Shown: positions 1-9,112 of the stretch, piece after piece
How the letters are laid out: every line of letters begins with the position of its first letter
Position numbering within the stretch: position 1 is the stretch's first letter
Assembly (NCBI RefSeq): GCF_014636095.1
Contig: NZ_BMDV01000002.1
Span: forward strand, 186,001 to 250,000
Source: Acinetobacter modestus
GTDB taxonomy: Bacteria > Pseudomonadota > Gammaproteobacteria > Pseudomonadales > Moraxellaceae
Reading direction: 5' to 3'
DNA: 64,000 bases
Translations under genes and position numbers: made by a program
The notes under the pieces: model-generated
What the model saw: the letters and a program-made list of their open reading frames with translations, nothing else
Database searches by the model: none
Told to the model about the DNA's origin: nothing

Positions 1-248
1 CTTATGGTCAAGGGATGTCTGCTGAACTTGTTGCAATGAGTACCATTGCTGCTGCTGATGGTTTGGGTATGCCTGTATCGACTACACATGTTTTAAACAG
101 TGCTGTTGCAGGTACCATGGTTGCGAATAGATCAGGTTTGAACTTCGCAACAGTGAAGACAATACTTTCTGCATGGATCTTTACTTTACCAGCGACGATT
201 TGTTTATCTGGTGGTTTATACTGGTTATTCTTACAGTTTGTATCATGA
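1..248 (+). CDS. Inorganic phosphate transporter, PiT family (C-terminal part)
   Basis: The reading frame is already open at base 3 and ends at TGA 246-248, so only the last ~81 residues are present. They contain the second PiT signature region ([20 protein letters not shown]) followed by a final membrane helix ending in WLFLQFVS. PiT proteins are inner-membrane symporters that take up phosphate with a cation. The STTHV motif belongs to the repeated signature of the family. The rest of the gene lies upstream of the window. A strong terminator follows 30 bases after the stop. Confidence 0.88.
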   Translation, partial: YGQGMSAELVAMSTIAAADGLGMPVSTTHVLNSAVAGTMVANRSGLNFATVKTILSAWIFTLPATICLSGGLYWLFLQFVS

Positions 249-278
249 TTTGATTTGCTTTAAAGCCAAATCATTTTA

Positions 279-307
279 AAAAGCTTTGCCTCGGCAAAGC
301 TTTTTTT
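279..307 (+). terminator. Rho-independent terminator after the phosphate transporter
   Basis: An AAGCTTTGCC / GGCAAAGCTT stem with a very short loop is followed by a run of seven or more T. It sits directly downstream of the transporter stop codon. Confidence 0.85.
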
Positions 308-385
308 ATGGCTCATAAGATAGCGATAGATACGGACACAAACCAAGAATATTAGGTTCTAACTCAAATAGATCTGTTCTAATTT

Positions 386-493
386 GAATGCCTGAATGCC
401 TGAATGCCTGAATGCCTGAATGCCTGAATGCCTGAATGCCTGAATGCCTGAATGCCTGAATGCCTGAATGCCTGAATGCCTGAATGCCTGAAT
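386..493. repeat. 8-bp tandem repeat GAATGCCT, 13.5 copies
   Basis: The unit GAATGCCT repeats without a mismatch for 108 bases (13 full copies plus GAAT). The period is not a multiple of three, and each frame on the plus strand meets TGA within 24 bases, so the array is not coding. It lies between convergent genes. Arrays like this usually vary in copy number by slipped-strand replication. Confidence 0.97.
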
Positions 494-715
494 AAGCTAA
501 GAAGATCTATGTGAACCTATTACAAAAATAGTTTTATTCCCCAAACGAGGAATATTTTTATTCTTGATTATCCGCTAAGATAACTGAGATATAGAGTTTA
601 CTTAACTGCCTGTTTAAATCTATTAAAAAATATAGGCAATCGAAATTAGGGTTTACACTCCGCCATTCTCCAAAATAGAGAGTGGCTTTTTTTATTTCTA
701 TCTCTGAACATCGAC

Positions 716-743
716 AAAAAAAGAGCTGTCGAAACAGCTCTTT
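716..743 (-). terminator. Terminator of the Tim44-like gene
   Basis: Read on the minus strand: AAAGAGCTGT, a short loop, ACAGCTCTTT, then further T residues. It starts about 27 bases past the stop of the minus-strand gene. Confidence 0.8.
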
Positions 744-770
744 GGATGTATTACGTGAGGTTTAATTCAA

Positions 771-1772
771 TTAAGCTTGTTGAATACCGGCAACAACCCA
801 ATCTTGTTGTGAGCCAGCAGGCTTAACAAAATGCCAAATTTCGGTGAAAGGTTGTGGCAAGCTGTTTAAATCTTCGCTTACTGTTCCTGTAAAACGGACG
901 CTAACAACGTATTGACCATTTTCAGTCGCACTATCTGCAACCATTGCGTTTAGATTACTAAATTCTGCAACATCTTGGTCTTGGTTGGCCATAATGTCAC
1001 TGTACATAGATGAATAAAGTTCAGGTGTTAAATAACGACGAATTTCTTCAATATTACTAGCACTATTCACTGATTGAATATGATTAAAACGCTGACGAGC
1101 TACACGTAAGAACGCAGCAGGTTCAGTACCATCAGGTAATTGATTGCCACTACTCATTGATGCTCCGCCAAATGGTGCTTGAGGAGCAGCCGTACCGCCA
1201 CCGACAGATTGACCAAAAATATTGGTATTGTCAGTTGCAGGCGCTGTATTTTGGCGACCAAAATTATTTTGACCGTTATTATTTGGCGCATAAGGATTGT
1301 TTGCAGCTACTTTTTGTTTACCGCTGAACTTACGGAAAATAAAGAAAGCACCGCCTGCGATCAGTAATAACCAGATCCAAGTTGGGATTCCATCTTTTTT
1401 CTCTTGCTCTTGGGCTTGTTGTGCAGCTTGAGCATTCGCTGTTTGCTGATCAGTGGCAGTTGGGTTATGTGGTTTATCATCAGCTAAGGCATTAGCTGCA
1501 ACTGCACCTACCGCCGCACCAGCTACACCAGCTGCAACCATTGAACCAACACCGGGACCTGATTTTTGAGGTGCAGTTTGTTGTGGAGCAGGCGTAACTT
1601 GACGTGGTTGCTGATAAGATGGGTTAGATTGTTGGTATGACTGACTAGATGAACTAGATCTGCTCATACCGTGGCTTTTTCCACCACCTGCACGTTTTGC
1701 TTCTGCAAGTGGTGCAGCAACCAATGTTGCCATTAAAAGAGCTGCCATCAAGCCACGCTGGTGTACTTGCAT
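771..1772 (-). CDS. Tim44-like domain protein, secreted and membrane-tethered
   Basis: 333 residues. An N-terminal signal sequence (hydrophobic stretch ending near AEAKRA) is followed by a low-complexity Ser/Gln/Pro-rich segment, a small Gly/Ala hydrophobic patch, and a clear membrane helix near residues 131-146 (WIWLLLIAGGAFFIF). After a Asn/Gln-rich linker the last ~115 residues (from AAFLRVARQRFNHIQ to WVVAGIQQA) match the bacterial Tim44/TIM14-associated fold used in NTF2-like domains. Bacterial members are conserved in Acinetobacter and Pseudomonas, but their role is not settled. The gene is monocistronic, with its own terminator, downstream of radA on the same strand. Confidence 0.75.
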   Translation of the reverse strand: MQVHQRGLMAALLMATLVAAPLAEAKRAGGGKSHGMSRSSSSSQSYQQSNPSYQQPRQVTPAPQQTAPQKSGPGVGSMVAAGVAGAAVGAVAANALADDKPHNPTATDQQTANAQAAQQAQEQEKKDGIPTWIWLLLIAGGAFFIFRKFSGKQKVAANNPYAPNNNGQNNFGRQNTAPATDNTNIFGQSVGGGTAAPQAPFGGASMSSGNQLPDGTEPAAFLRVARQRFNHIQSVNSASNIEEIRRYLTPELYSSMYSDIMANQDQDVAEFSNLNAMVADSATENGQYVVSVRFTGTVSEDLNSLPQPFTEIWHFVKPAGSQQDWVVAGIQQA

Positions 1773-1854
1773 CGAAAATTCCTATTTAAATCCTATTTGT
1801 AAATGTATTTATGCAGGTATTTATCTGTAATTTCAACTATAAAAATATGTTTTT

Positions 1855-3243
1855 TTATGTCAACTCGTCACTCAATTGCATTGCTTCGGTGAGAGCCTCA
1901 TGTAAGCGTGCAACGGCAATGATTTGAACGCCATCGATAGATTTTTGCGGTGCATTAGCTCTTGGTAAAATGACATATTTAAAGCCATGCTTGGTCGCTT
2001 CTTTTAATCTTTCTTGACCATTCGGTACAGGACGAATCTCACCAGACAGTCCAACCTCACCAAAAACTGCCAATTGTTGTGGCAGAGCTTTACCTCTTAA
2101 ACTTGATGCACAAGCCAATAAAACCGCAAGATCAGAGCCGGTTTCAGTAATCTTTAAACCACCCACTACATTGACATAAACATCTTGTCCTGATGTTTGC
2201 ACACCACCATGACGATGCATCACTGCAAGTAACATATTCAAACGGTTTTGCTCTAAGCCAAGTGCTACTCGACGTGGTTGCCCGTGTGCATCATCGACTA
2301 AAGCTTGTACTTCGACGAGGAGAGGGCGCGTTCCTTCACGGCTGATCATTACAATTGAACCAGGAATCGCTTCATCATAACGACTGAGAAAAATTGCTGA
2401 TGGATTGGCAACTTCTCGAAGTCCTTTGTCGGTCATGGCAAAGACACCCAGTTCATTCACTGCACCAAAACGGTTCTTTACAGCACGTATCATGCGATAA
2501 CGTGAGTCAGATTGCCCCTCAAAGTAAAGTACACAATCCACCATATGCTCTAAGACACGTGGACCTGCAAGCGAACCTTCTTTGGTCACGTGACCGACAA
2601 TAAATAAGGCTGTACCACTATTTTTAGCAAAACGAGTAAGTAAAGCAGCAGACTCACGGATTTGTGAAACTCCACCTGGAGCCGATTGTAATGTTTCAGT
2701 ATAAAGTGTTTGAATTGAGTCAAGAATGGCCACAGCAGGACGCTCTTGTGCGAGAACCTCACAAATACGTTCCACGCAAGTTTCAGCCATAACTCTGAGT
2801 TGATCTGTGGGCAGATCCAAACGTTGAGCACGTAAGGCAACTTGTGAAAGTGATTCTTCGCCTGTGACATAAAGAGCTGAACTTTTCTTACTAGCCATAT
2901 GCGTGGCGGTTTGCAATAAAATTGTTGATTTACCGATACCTGGATCACCTCCAATCAATACAACAGAACCTGTAACTAGGCCACCACCCAGTACACGATC
3001 AAATTCACTGATGCCAGTTTGTAGTCGAGTTTCATTTGAGACAGAGATTTGATTCAGCGTTGTAATATTGGCTACTTGCCCTGCATAGCCACCTACTTTA
3101 GGTCGCGCGCGGTGTGAAATACTAGGCTCTAATCGTACTTCCGTTAAGCTATTCCATTCGCCACATTCTGAACATTGACCAGCCCATTTAGGATGGTCTG
3201 CACCGCATTGTTCACAACGATAAACTGTTTTAACTTTGCTCAT
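1855..3243 (-). CDS. radA: DNA repair protein RadA (Sms)
   Basis: 462 residues, the normal length. In order: an N-terminal zinc finger with C10, C13, C24 and C27; a RecA-like ATPase with Walker A GGDPGIGKST at about 98-107; the RadA-specific KNRFG motif at 256-260; and a C-terminal Lon-protease-like domain (VNVVGGLKITETGSDLAVLL onward). RadA is a hexameric helicase that promotes branch migration during homologous recombination, and in competent bacteria it supports integration of incoming DNA. comEC in this same window makes that role relevant. Start ATG at 3243 follows an AT-rich leader. Confidence 0.97.
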   Translation of the reverse strand: MSKVKTVYRCEQCGADHPKWAGQCSECGEWNSLTEVRLEPSISHRARPKVGGYAGQVANITTLNQISVSNETRLQTGISEFDRVLGGGLVTGSVVLIGGDPGIGKSTILLQTATHMASKKSSALYVTGEESLSQVALRAQRLDLPTDQLRVMAETCVERICEVLAQERPAVAILDSIQTLYTETLQSAPGGVSQIRESAALLTRFAKNSGTALFIVGHVTKEGSLAGPRVLEHMVDCVLYFEGQSDSRYRMIRAVKNRFGAVNELGVFAMTDKGLREVANPSAIFLSRYDEAIPGSIVMISREGTRPLLVEVQALVDDAHGQPRRVALGLEQNRLNMLLAVMHRHGGVQTSGQDVYVNVVGGLKITETGSDLAVLLACASSLRGKALPQQLAVFGEVGLSGEIRPVPNGQERLKEATKHGFKYVILPRANAPQKSIDGVQIIAVARLHEALTEAMQLSDELT

Positions 3244-3534
3244 ATTTACTCGTAAAAGATACGTGATAGATCAATTAATTTTTTAAAAAATTTGGTTTAT
3301 GGAAATCTGAAATACAAATTTTATCTATAACAGTCGCCAAACTCGATTTTGGCACGTAAACTGCTAATTACAAGGAATTGTACATCGAGGTTTATAAAAG
3401 AGGAAAAGATGATTAAAAATGCAACTAAAAAGTTCTGAAATTTTAAAAAAGTGATGAAAAGCCGAAAAAACTTTTTCTATTGTTAGATTTTTAGGCTAAT
3501 TTTGTGACATAAAACTCGAGAGTTGAATATAACA

Positions 3535-4947
3535 ATGTCAAATGATTTTCTTGGTTCACCAAATGAAAACGGTGAGCTACACCGTAGCCTTTCCAATCGA
3601 CATTTACAGTTGATTGCGATTGGTGGAGCAATCGGAACGGGATTGTTCATGGGTTCGGGTAAAACGATTAGTTTAGCTGGACCATCTATTTTATTCATTT
3701 ATGGCTTGATCGGTATCATGGTGTTTTTCGTGATGCGTGCTTTAGGTGAATTACTCTTATCGAATTTAAAGTATAAATCTTTTATTGATTTATCCACTGA
3801 TTTAATCGGTCCTTGGGCGGGTTATTTTGTTGGATGGACGTATTGGCTATGTTGGGTCACGATTGGTATCGCAGATCTATCAGCCATTATTTACTATCTT
3901 GAATTTTTCAATGGGGGAGAGTCATTTACTCCATTAGGCGGATTGTTGATTAGTACTGTTGCGATTCTATTTGTACTTGGGTTGAACCTTGTCACTGTAA
4001 AATTATTCGGTGAAATGGAATTCTGGTTTGCAATGGTTAAAATCACAGCAATTATTGTCTTAATTGCGGTTGGTTTATGGATGATCTTTACGGGGTTCAC
4101 TAATGCTGCGGGTACAACGGCGAGTATTAGCAACTTGTGGACACATGGTGGTATGTTCCCTAAAGGGTTAGATGGCTTCCTCGCAGGCTTCCAAATTGCA
4201 ATTTTCGCCTTTGTCGGTGTAGAGCTGGTCGGTACAACTGCCGCTGAAACACAAGATCCAAAACGTAACTTACCGAAAGCGATTAACTCAATTCCAATTC
4301 GTATCATTATTTTCTATGTATTGGCATTGTTTGTGGTGATGTGTGTAACACCTTGGGATCAAATTAACCCTAAAGTCAGTCCATTCGTAAACATCTTCTC
4401 ACAAGCAGGTATTGCTTCTGCGGCGATTATTATGAATTTGGTGGTGTTATCTTCAGTGATGTCATCAATGAATAGTGGTGTATTTTCGACCAGTCGTATG
4501 CTATTTGGTTTATCAACGGATAAACAAGCACCAAAATTATTTGGAAAACTTTCTAAATCGGCAGTTCCTGCAAAAGCATTAATCTTTTCTTCGATCTGTA
4601 TTTTTATCGGTGCTTTCGTTCAATTCGTTTATAAAGTGAAGACAGGAACCAATGATGAAGTTACTGCGTTTACCTTAGCGACCACTCTATCGACTATCTT
4701 GTTTATCTGTGTCTGGATTGTGATTATGTGGAGTTACATTAACTACCGCAAAAACCGTCCTGAGTTACATGCACAATCAACTTTTAAACTTCCTGGTGGC
4801 GTGTTTACTTGTTGGGTAGTGATTATTTTCTTCCTTGCAACGATTTATTTCCTTGCTTTGGACGAAACCACTTTAGAGTCACTTAAAGTCAGCCCAATCT
4901 GGTTTGTTATTTTGGCAATTGGTTATTTCTTAAATAAAAAGAAGTAA
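3535..4947 (+). CDS. cycA: D-serine/D-alanine/glycine transporter, CycA-like amino acid permease
   Basis: About 470 residues with twelve hydrophobic segments, AAT/APC family. The N-terminus carries NRHLQLIAIGGAIGTGLFMG, and the internal GFQIAIFAFVGVELVGTTAA and NSGVFSTSRMLFGL match E. coli CycA closely along the whole length. CycA imports glycine, D-alanine and D-serine with protons. The start is taken at ATG 3535: the open frame reaches an upstream TTG at 3523, but the GAGAG at about 3518 would leave no spacing for it. Single gene with its own terminator. Confidence 0.88.
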   Translation: MSNDFLGSPNENGELHRSLSNRHLQLIAIGGAIGTGLFMGSGKTISLAGPSILFIYGLIGIMVFFVMRALGELLLSNLKYKSFIDLSTDLIGPWAGYFVGWTYWLCWVTIGIADLSAIIYYLEFFNGGESFTPLGGLLISTVAILFVLGLNLVTVKLFGEMEFWFAMVKITAIIVLIAVGLWMIFTGFTNAAGTTASISNLWTHGGMFPKGLDGFLAGFQIAIFAFVGVELVGTTAAETQDPKRNLPKAINSIPIRIIIFYVLALFVVMCVTPWDQINPKVSPFVNIFSQAGIASAAIIMNLVVLSSVMSSMNSGVFSTSRMLFGLSTDKQAPKLFGKLSKSAVPAKALIFSSICIFIGAFVQFVYKVKTGTNDEVTAFTLATTLSTILFICVWIVIMWSYINYRKNRPELHAQSTFKLPGGVFTCWVVIIFFLATIYFLALDETTLESLKVSPIWFVILAIGYFLNKKK

Positions 4948-4971
4948 GCCGTTAAAGAAGTAATGAACAGG

Positions 4972-5001
4972 AACGTCGGCATCTAAGTCGGCGTTTTTTT
5001 A
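4972..5001 (+). terminator. Terminator after cycA-like gene
   Basis: AACGTCG pairs with CGGCGTT (one G-T wobble) and is followed by a run of seven T. Confidence 0.7.
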
Positions 5002-5090
5002 TGGATATTGTTTTATTCCTTCAAGTTTAGACTTTAGCCAATCTGATGATCACGTTATACTGCTCCGAATTGTAAAAGTTAGGTGCTCAG

Positions 5091-5318
5091 ATGCGTCAAG
5101 TCATTTGTTCGATCGGTTTATTATTCAGTAGTGTGGTACTTACTGCATGTGGTCAGTCAGGGGCATTGCAATTACCTTCTGATATCAATCATGACAAACG
5201 TGCAAAATACCTGCTTTATAAAAATGAAACCTCTCAGGCTAAAACGTCATCTGATGATGTGAAAGCTGAAAACCAAGCAGCAACCTCTTCAACAGTATCA
5301 CAGACAACCTCACCTTAA
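5091..5318 (+). CDS. lptM: Small outer-membrane lipoprotein, LptM (YifL) type
   Basis: 75 residues. A signal peptide ends in the lipobox LTAC, with the acylated cysteine at position 20, followed by GQSGALQLP, the family's short conserved start of the mature chain. The rest is low-complexity and disordered (Ser/Thr/Lys). In E. coli LptM binds the LPS translocon LptD-LptE and helps its disulfide bonds mature. Position just before lysA-dapF agrees, because yifL sits beside dapF in enterobacteria. Spacing of 22 bases to lysA suggests one transcript. The sequence is short, so the name rests on lipobox, first mature residues and context. Confidence 0.75.
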   Translation: MRQVICSIGLLFSSVVLTACGQSGALQLPSDINHDKRAKYLLYKNETSQAKTSSDDVKAENQAATSSTVSQTTSP

Positions 5319-5340
5319 GTTTGTAAATAAGGACATCTTC

Positions 5341-6591
5341 ATGAGTTTCACTCGCATTAATGGAGTATTGCATGCTGAGCAATCTTCATTAGATCAGCTC
5401 GCACAGCAATTTGGCACGCCTTTATATGTTTACTCAAAATCTACATTTGAGAAGCATTATTTAGATATGCATCGTGCTTTTGATTTTATTGATCATCAAA
5501 TCTGTTTTGCAGTGAAGTCAAACTCGAATATAGCTGTTCTGAATGTATTAGCAAAACTTGGTGCAGGTTTTGATATTGTGACGGGTGGGGAACTAGCACG
5601 TGTTCTCGCAGCAGGCGGTGAACCTTCAAAAATTGTATTTTCTGGTTTAGGTAAATCCGAAGCTGATATTGAAAAAGCTTTGACCGTAGGTATTGCATGT
5701 TTCAATGTTGAATCTCATGCTGAACTTGATCGGATTCAAAAAGTAGCAGCGAAATTAGACAAGAAAGCGCCGATTTCATTACGTGTAAACCCAGATGTGG
5801 ATGCGAAAACTCATCCCTATATCTCAACAGGTCTGAAAGAAAACAAGTTTGGTATTCCAAGTGATACGGTCAATGAGACTTATCAATATGCGGCTTCATT
5901 ACCAAATCTTGAGATTGTCGGTATTGACTGCCACATCGGTTCACAATTGACAGAAACCAAACCTTTCGTTGATGCTTTGGATCGTGTCATTGTCATGATT
6001 GAGCAGTTGAAACGCTTGGGTATCAACCTCAAACATATTGATATTGGTGGCGGTCTAGGCGTTTGTTATAAAGATGAAACTCCGCCAAGTGTTGAAGAGT
6101 ATGCTAATTCAATGCGACCAGCTTTAGAAAAGCTTGGTCTCAAAGTGTATATGGAACCAGGGCGTAGTATTTCTGCCAATGCAGGTGCATTACTCACCAA
6201 GGTGGATTTACTCAAGCCGACTAATCATCGTAACTTTGCCATCATTGATGCAGCGATGAATGACTTAATTCGCCCAGCTTTATATGAAGCGTGGATGGAT
6301 ATTCAGTCAGTCAATCCAAATCCTGATGTTGAAGTTAAAACTTGGGATTTGGTTGGTGCAATCTGTGAAACAGGTGATTTCTTGGGTAAAGAGCGTGATT
6401 TAGCACTTCAAGAAAATGATGTCCTTGCTGTATTAGGTGCAGGTGCCTACGGTTTTGTAATGAGCTCGAACTACAACACGCGTGGTCGTGCTGCCGAAGT
6501 TATGGTCAGTGGTGATCAAGCTTATTTAATTCGTGAACGTGAAACCATAGAATCACTTTGGGAAAAAGAACGTTTATTGCCTGAGGAGTAA
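5341..6591 (+). CDS. lysA: Diaminopimelate decarboxylase
   Basis: 416 residues. It removes CO2 from meso-diaminopimelate to give L-lysine, the last step of lysine synthesis, in the cytoplasm and with PLP. Visible signatures: AVKSNSN with the PLP lysine at about K59, the glycine-rich phosphate-binding HIDIGGGLG, MEPGRSI, and CETGDFLGKERDL with the active-site cysteine contributed across the dimer. ATG at 5341 is preceded by AAGGA. It lies 22 bases after lptM and 6 bases before dapF, so the three form an operon in which DapF supplies the LysA substrate. Confidence 0.97.
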   Translation: MSFTRINGVLHAEQSSLDQLAQQFGTPLYVYSKSTFEKHYLDMHRAFDFIDHQICFAVKSNSNIAVLNVLAKLGAGFDIVTGGELARVLAAGGEPSKIVFSGLGKSEADIEKALTVGIACFNVESHAELDRIQKVAAKLDKKAPISLRVNPDVDAKTHPYISTGLKENKFGIPSDTVNETYQYAASLPNLEIVGIDCHIGSQLTETKPFVDALDRVIVMIEQLKRLGINLKHIDIGGGLGVCYKDETPPSVEEYANSMRPALEKLGLKVYMEPGRSISANAGALLTKVDLLKPTNHRNFAIIDAAMNDLIRPALYEAWMDIQSVNPNPDVEVKTWDLVGAICETGDFLGKERDLALQENDVLAVLGAGAYGFVMSSNYNTRGRAAEVMVSGDQAYLIRERETIESLWEKERLLPEE

Positions 6592-6597
6592 ATTGAG

Positions 6598-7452
6598 ATG
6601 TATTTAGAATTTACCAAAATGCATGGTTTGGGCAATGATTTTATGGTCGTTGACCTGATCACGCAACGAGCTTATTTAGATACTTTAACCATTCAACGTT
6701 TAGCCGATCGTCATTTTGGTGTGGGTTTTGATCAACTTCTGATTGTTGAACCGCCTGATTTTCCTGATGTTGATTTTAAATATCGAATTTTTAATGCTGA
6801 TGGTTCTGAAGTCGAGCAGTGTGGTAATGGTGTACGTTGTTTCGCTCGCTTTGTACATGAACGTCAACTGACGACCAAAACTAAAATTCGTGTACAAACT
6901 AAAGCGGGTATTGTTGAGCCTGAGTTGGGTGCCAATGGGTGGGTTCGTGTCAATATGGGACCACCAAAATTTCTTCCAGAAGAAATTCCATTTCTTACCC
7001 AAGAACATGAAGATATTGAAGGCTTATACGCACTAGAACTTGTAGACAATCAAAGTATCAATATTGATGTTGTGAACATGGGTAATCCTCATGCTGTGAC
7101 TATTGTACCTGATGTATTAACTGCTGATGTTGAGCGTATTGGCCCACAAGTAGAATCACATACACGTTTCCCTTCACGGGTGAATGCTGGATTTATGCAG
7201 ATCATTGATGAAAAGCATATTCGTTTACGTGTGTTTGAACGTGGTGTTGGCGAGACGTTAGCCTGTGGTACAGGGGCTTGTGCAGCAGCGGTCAGTGGTA
7301 TGCGCCGTGGTTTACTTGCCAATGAAGTTGAAGTTCAGCTTGCAGGTGGTAAGTTGCATATCGCTTGGCGTGAAGGTGATGTGGTGTGGATGACAGGTCC
7401 AACCACGCATGTCTACGATGCACGATTGGATTTACGTTATTTTCAAGGGTAA
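6598..7452 (+). CDS. dapF: Diaminopimelate epimerase
   Basis: 284 residues. It interconverts LL- and meso-diaminopimelate for lysine and peptidoglycan synthesis. The two catalytic cysteines are in place: C75 in EQCGNGVRC and C223 in [12 protein letters not shown]-terminal [15 protein letters not shown] is typical. The start ATG is 6 bases after the lysA stop, and GAGGAG lies inside the lysA end as ribosome binding site. A strong hairpin terminator follows, so xerC, which often comes next in related genomes, is not on this transcript. Confidence 0.97.
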   Translation: MYLEFTKMHGLGNDFMVVDLITQRAYLDTLTIQRLADRHFGVGFDQLLIVEPPDFPDVDFKYRIFNADGSEVEQCGNGVRCFARFVHERQLTTKTKIRVQTKAGIVEPELGANGWVRVNMGPPKFLPEEIPFLTQEHEDIEGLYALELVDNQSINIDVVNMGNPHAVTIVPDVLTADVERIGPQVESHTRFPSRVNAGFMQIIDEKHIRLRVFERGVGETLACGTGACAAAVSGMRRGLLANEVEVQLAGGKLHIAWREGDVVWMTGPTTHVYDARLDLRYFQG

Positions 7453-7466
7453 ATTAGATTGATCTT

Positions 7467-7506
7467 AGGGTAAAAAGTCTCAAGTTGGGCTTTTTACCCT
7501 TTATTT
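7467..7506 (+). terminator. Terminator closing the lptM-lysA-dapF operon
   Basis: AGGGTAAAAAG and CTTTTTACCCT form an 11-bp perfect stem around a 12-base loop, followed by TTATTTTT. Confidence 0.85.
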
Positions 7507-7530
7507 TTACAATAAGAAAATGAGAGAAAA

Positions 7531-8457
7531 ATGCAAAATAAGCTTCGTGGTGCAATTTATGGTTTATTGATTGGTGATGCAGTTGGTGTGCCTTACGAAT
7601 TTCACTTACCTGAGCAACTACCTCATATTATCGATATTGATATGATTCCGCCTAAAGATTTTAGTCGAACTTATCCTGATGTTCCAATTGGCACATGGTC
7701 AGACGATGGTGCTCAAGCTTTGTGTTTATTGACATCTTTACTTCATTGTCAAAAGTTAGATGCTGTTGATTTAATGAATCGTATTGCGAATTGGTATCAG
7801 TTTGGTTATATGACCCCCGATTATCAAATATTTGATGTAGGTGTGCAGACAGCAACCGCTATTCGAAAATATTTACAAGGTACGCCAGTCATGCAAGTCG
7901 CAAATGATGATGAACATGCCAATGGTAACGGTGCTTTGATGAGAGTTTTACCTTTAGCATTGTGGCATCAAGGCTCAGACGAAGCATTAATTTTAGCTGC
8001 ATATTTACAATCACATATTACGCATGCGCATTTACGCTCGAAAGTATGTTGTGCCTTGTATTGTTTATGGGCGAGATATATTTTAAAAGGAATGGTGATT
8101 AATGCCGCATGGTCACATGCTGTAACTATCCTACGACAATATTGTGAAAAACGACCTGATGACTTGGAACAATTAGAATTTTTTATCCGTCCTGATGATT
8201 TAGAACGAGGAATGGGAAGTGGTTATGTTGTAGATTGCTTAAAATCAGCTTATTTAGCGCTACAAGAGCCAGATTATCAAGCAGTGATTAAAAAAGCGAT
8301 TTCTTTTGGGCGGGACACTGACACAACAGCATGTGTGGCAGGTGGATTAGCAGGACTTGCTTTTGGATATGATAATATTCCTCATGTATGGATAGAGCAG
8401 CTGAGAGCTAAAGAAATAGTTGAGCCTTTACTCATACAATTGATAGAAGGCTTATGA
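7531..8457 (+). CDS. ADP-ribosylglycohydrolase family protein
   Basis: 308 residues of the DraG/ARH fold, all helical with a two-metal centre. Seen: GLLIGDAVGVPYEF at the N-terminus; GTWSDDGAQAL, where the family usually has a TDD metal motif; NGALMRVLPLAL in the middle; and GRDTDTTACVAGGLAG near the C-terminus, the second metal-binding block. Members hydrolyse ADP-ribose from proteins, DNA or small molecules; the substrate here cannot be told. ATG 7531 is preceded by GAGAGAAAA. The next gene starts one base after the stop, so the two are probably co-translated. The block lies between dapF and xerC, which suggests an accessory insertion. Confidence 0.88.
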   Translation: MQNKLRGAIYGLLIGDAVGVPYEFHLPEQLPHIIDIDMIPPKDFSRTYPDVPIGTWSDDGAQALCLLTSLLHCQKLDAVDLMNRIANWYQFGYMTPDYQIFDVGVQTATAIRKYLQGTPVMQVANDDEHANGNGALMRVLPLALWHQGSDEALILAAYLQSHITHAHLRSKVCCALYCLWARYILKGMVINAAWSHAVTILRQYCEKRPDDLEQLEFFIRPDDLERGMGSGYVVDCLKSAYLALQEPDYQAVIKKAISFGRDTDTTACVAGGLAGLAFGYDNIPHVWIEQLRAKEIVEPLLIQLIEGL

Positions 8458-8458
8458 A

Positions 8459-9058
8459 ATGAATTTAGTTTTTCTTGCAGGCGCGTCTGGAAATACTCAA
8501 TTTTGGAATCCTTTGGTTGCCAAACTTCCAGAAGCCTACACCAAACAAATAATTCATTATCCAGGCTTTCATGGTGTGACCGCAGATCCAGAGATTAACA
8601 ATTTTGATGATCTGAGCAATTATGTCGTTGCACAGATTGAGAAACCTTCTATTCTCATCGCTCAATCCATGGGCGGAATTTTTGCGATTGCTGCGGCCTT
8701 ACAGAAAACTGATTTGGTTAAAGGTCTCGTATTGATTGCAACTTCAGGTGGAATCAATTTAGATCGATTTCAGGTACAAGATTGGCGTCAGCTTTATCGA
8801 CAAGAATATTTGGCATCCCCTGATTGGTTTGTAACGACAAAGGTCGATTATGAGGAATTTTTATCTACGATAGAGGTAGAAACACTACTCATTTGGGGCG
8901 ATCAAGATTCAGTTAGCCCAATCGAAGTTGGGCAGTATTTAAATCAGATATTTAAAAAATCAAAACTTTATATTGTCGAGGGTGGTGATCATGGACTGGC
9001 AAAGCAGGATGCAGATGAAGTGGCGATACAAATAAATGCCTATTTAAAAATGATTTAG
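8459..9058 (+). CDS. Small alpha/beta hydrolase
   Basis: 199 residues, short for the fold. Start MNLVFLAGASGNTQFW forms the first strand and oxyanion loop. The nucleophile elbow is AQSMGGIFA (Ser), the acid is in IWGDQDSVSP (Asp) and the histidine in EGGDHGLA, so the triad is complete while the lid region is minimal. Substrate unknown. It begins one base after the ADP-ribosylglycohydrolase stop and is followed by a terminator, so the two genes form a unit. Esterase or hydrolase activity is inferred from the fold only. Confidence 0.8.
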   Translation: MNLVFLAGASGNTQFWNPLVAKLPEAYTKQIIHYPGFHGVTADPEINNFDDLSNYVVAQIEKPSILIAQSMGGIFAIAAALQKTDLVKGLVLIATSGGINLDRFQVQDWRQLYRQEYLASPDWFVTTKVDYEEFLSTIEVETLLIWGDQDSVSPIEVGQYLNQIFKKSKLYIVEGGDHGLAKQDADEVAIQINAYLKMI

Positions 9059-9080
9059 ACCATGATTGAAACTGATATTG

Positions 9081-9107
9081 AGCGTGCTGTGTTACAGCAC
9101 GCTTTTT
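9081..9107 (+). terminator. Terminator after the small hydrolase
   Basis: AGCGTGCTGT, a three-base loop, ACAGCACGCT, then TTTTTAC: a ten-bp perfect stem between convergent genes. Confidence 0.85.
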
Positions 9108-9112
9108 ACGTA

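Larger units (their letters stand above)
249..770. other. Gene-free interval with tandem repeat and hairpins
   Basis: About 520 bases without a credible gene. It holds the transporter terminator (279-307), an 8-bp tandem repeat array (386-493), a second hairpin with a T tract at 662-696 (GCCATTCTC pairing with GAGAGTGGC) that has no plus-strand gene in front of it, and the terminator of the minus-strand gene at 716-743. The 494-660 stretch is AT-rich and I see nothing specific in it. Confidence 0.7.

Noticed and set aside
386..493. A CRISPR-like array
   Set aside because: The 8-bp units are contiguous with no spacers and no cas genes nearby. It is a simple tandem repeat.
662..696. Second hairpin with T tract in the first intergenic region, as terminator of a missing plus-strand gene
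   Set aside because: There is no open frame in front of it. It may back up the phosphate transporter terminator or be a remnant, but I cannot assign it.
2586..2954. 122-codon minus-strand frame inside radA
   Set aside because: It lies on the same strand in another frame of a fully supported radA, and the protein has no coherent features.
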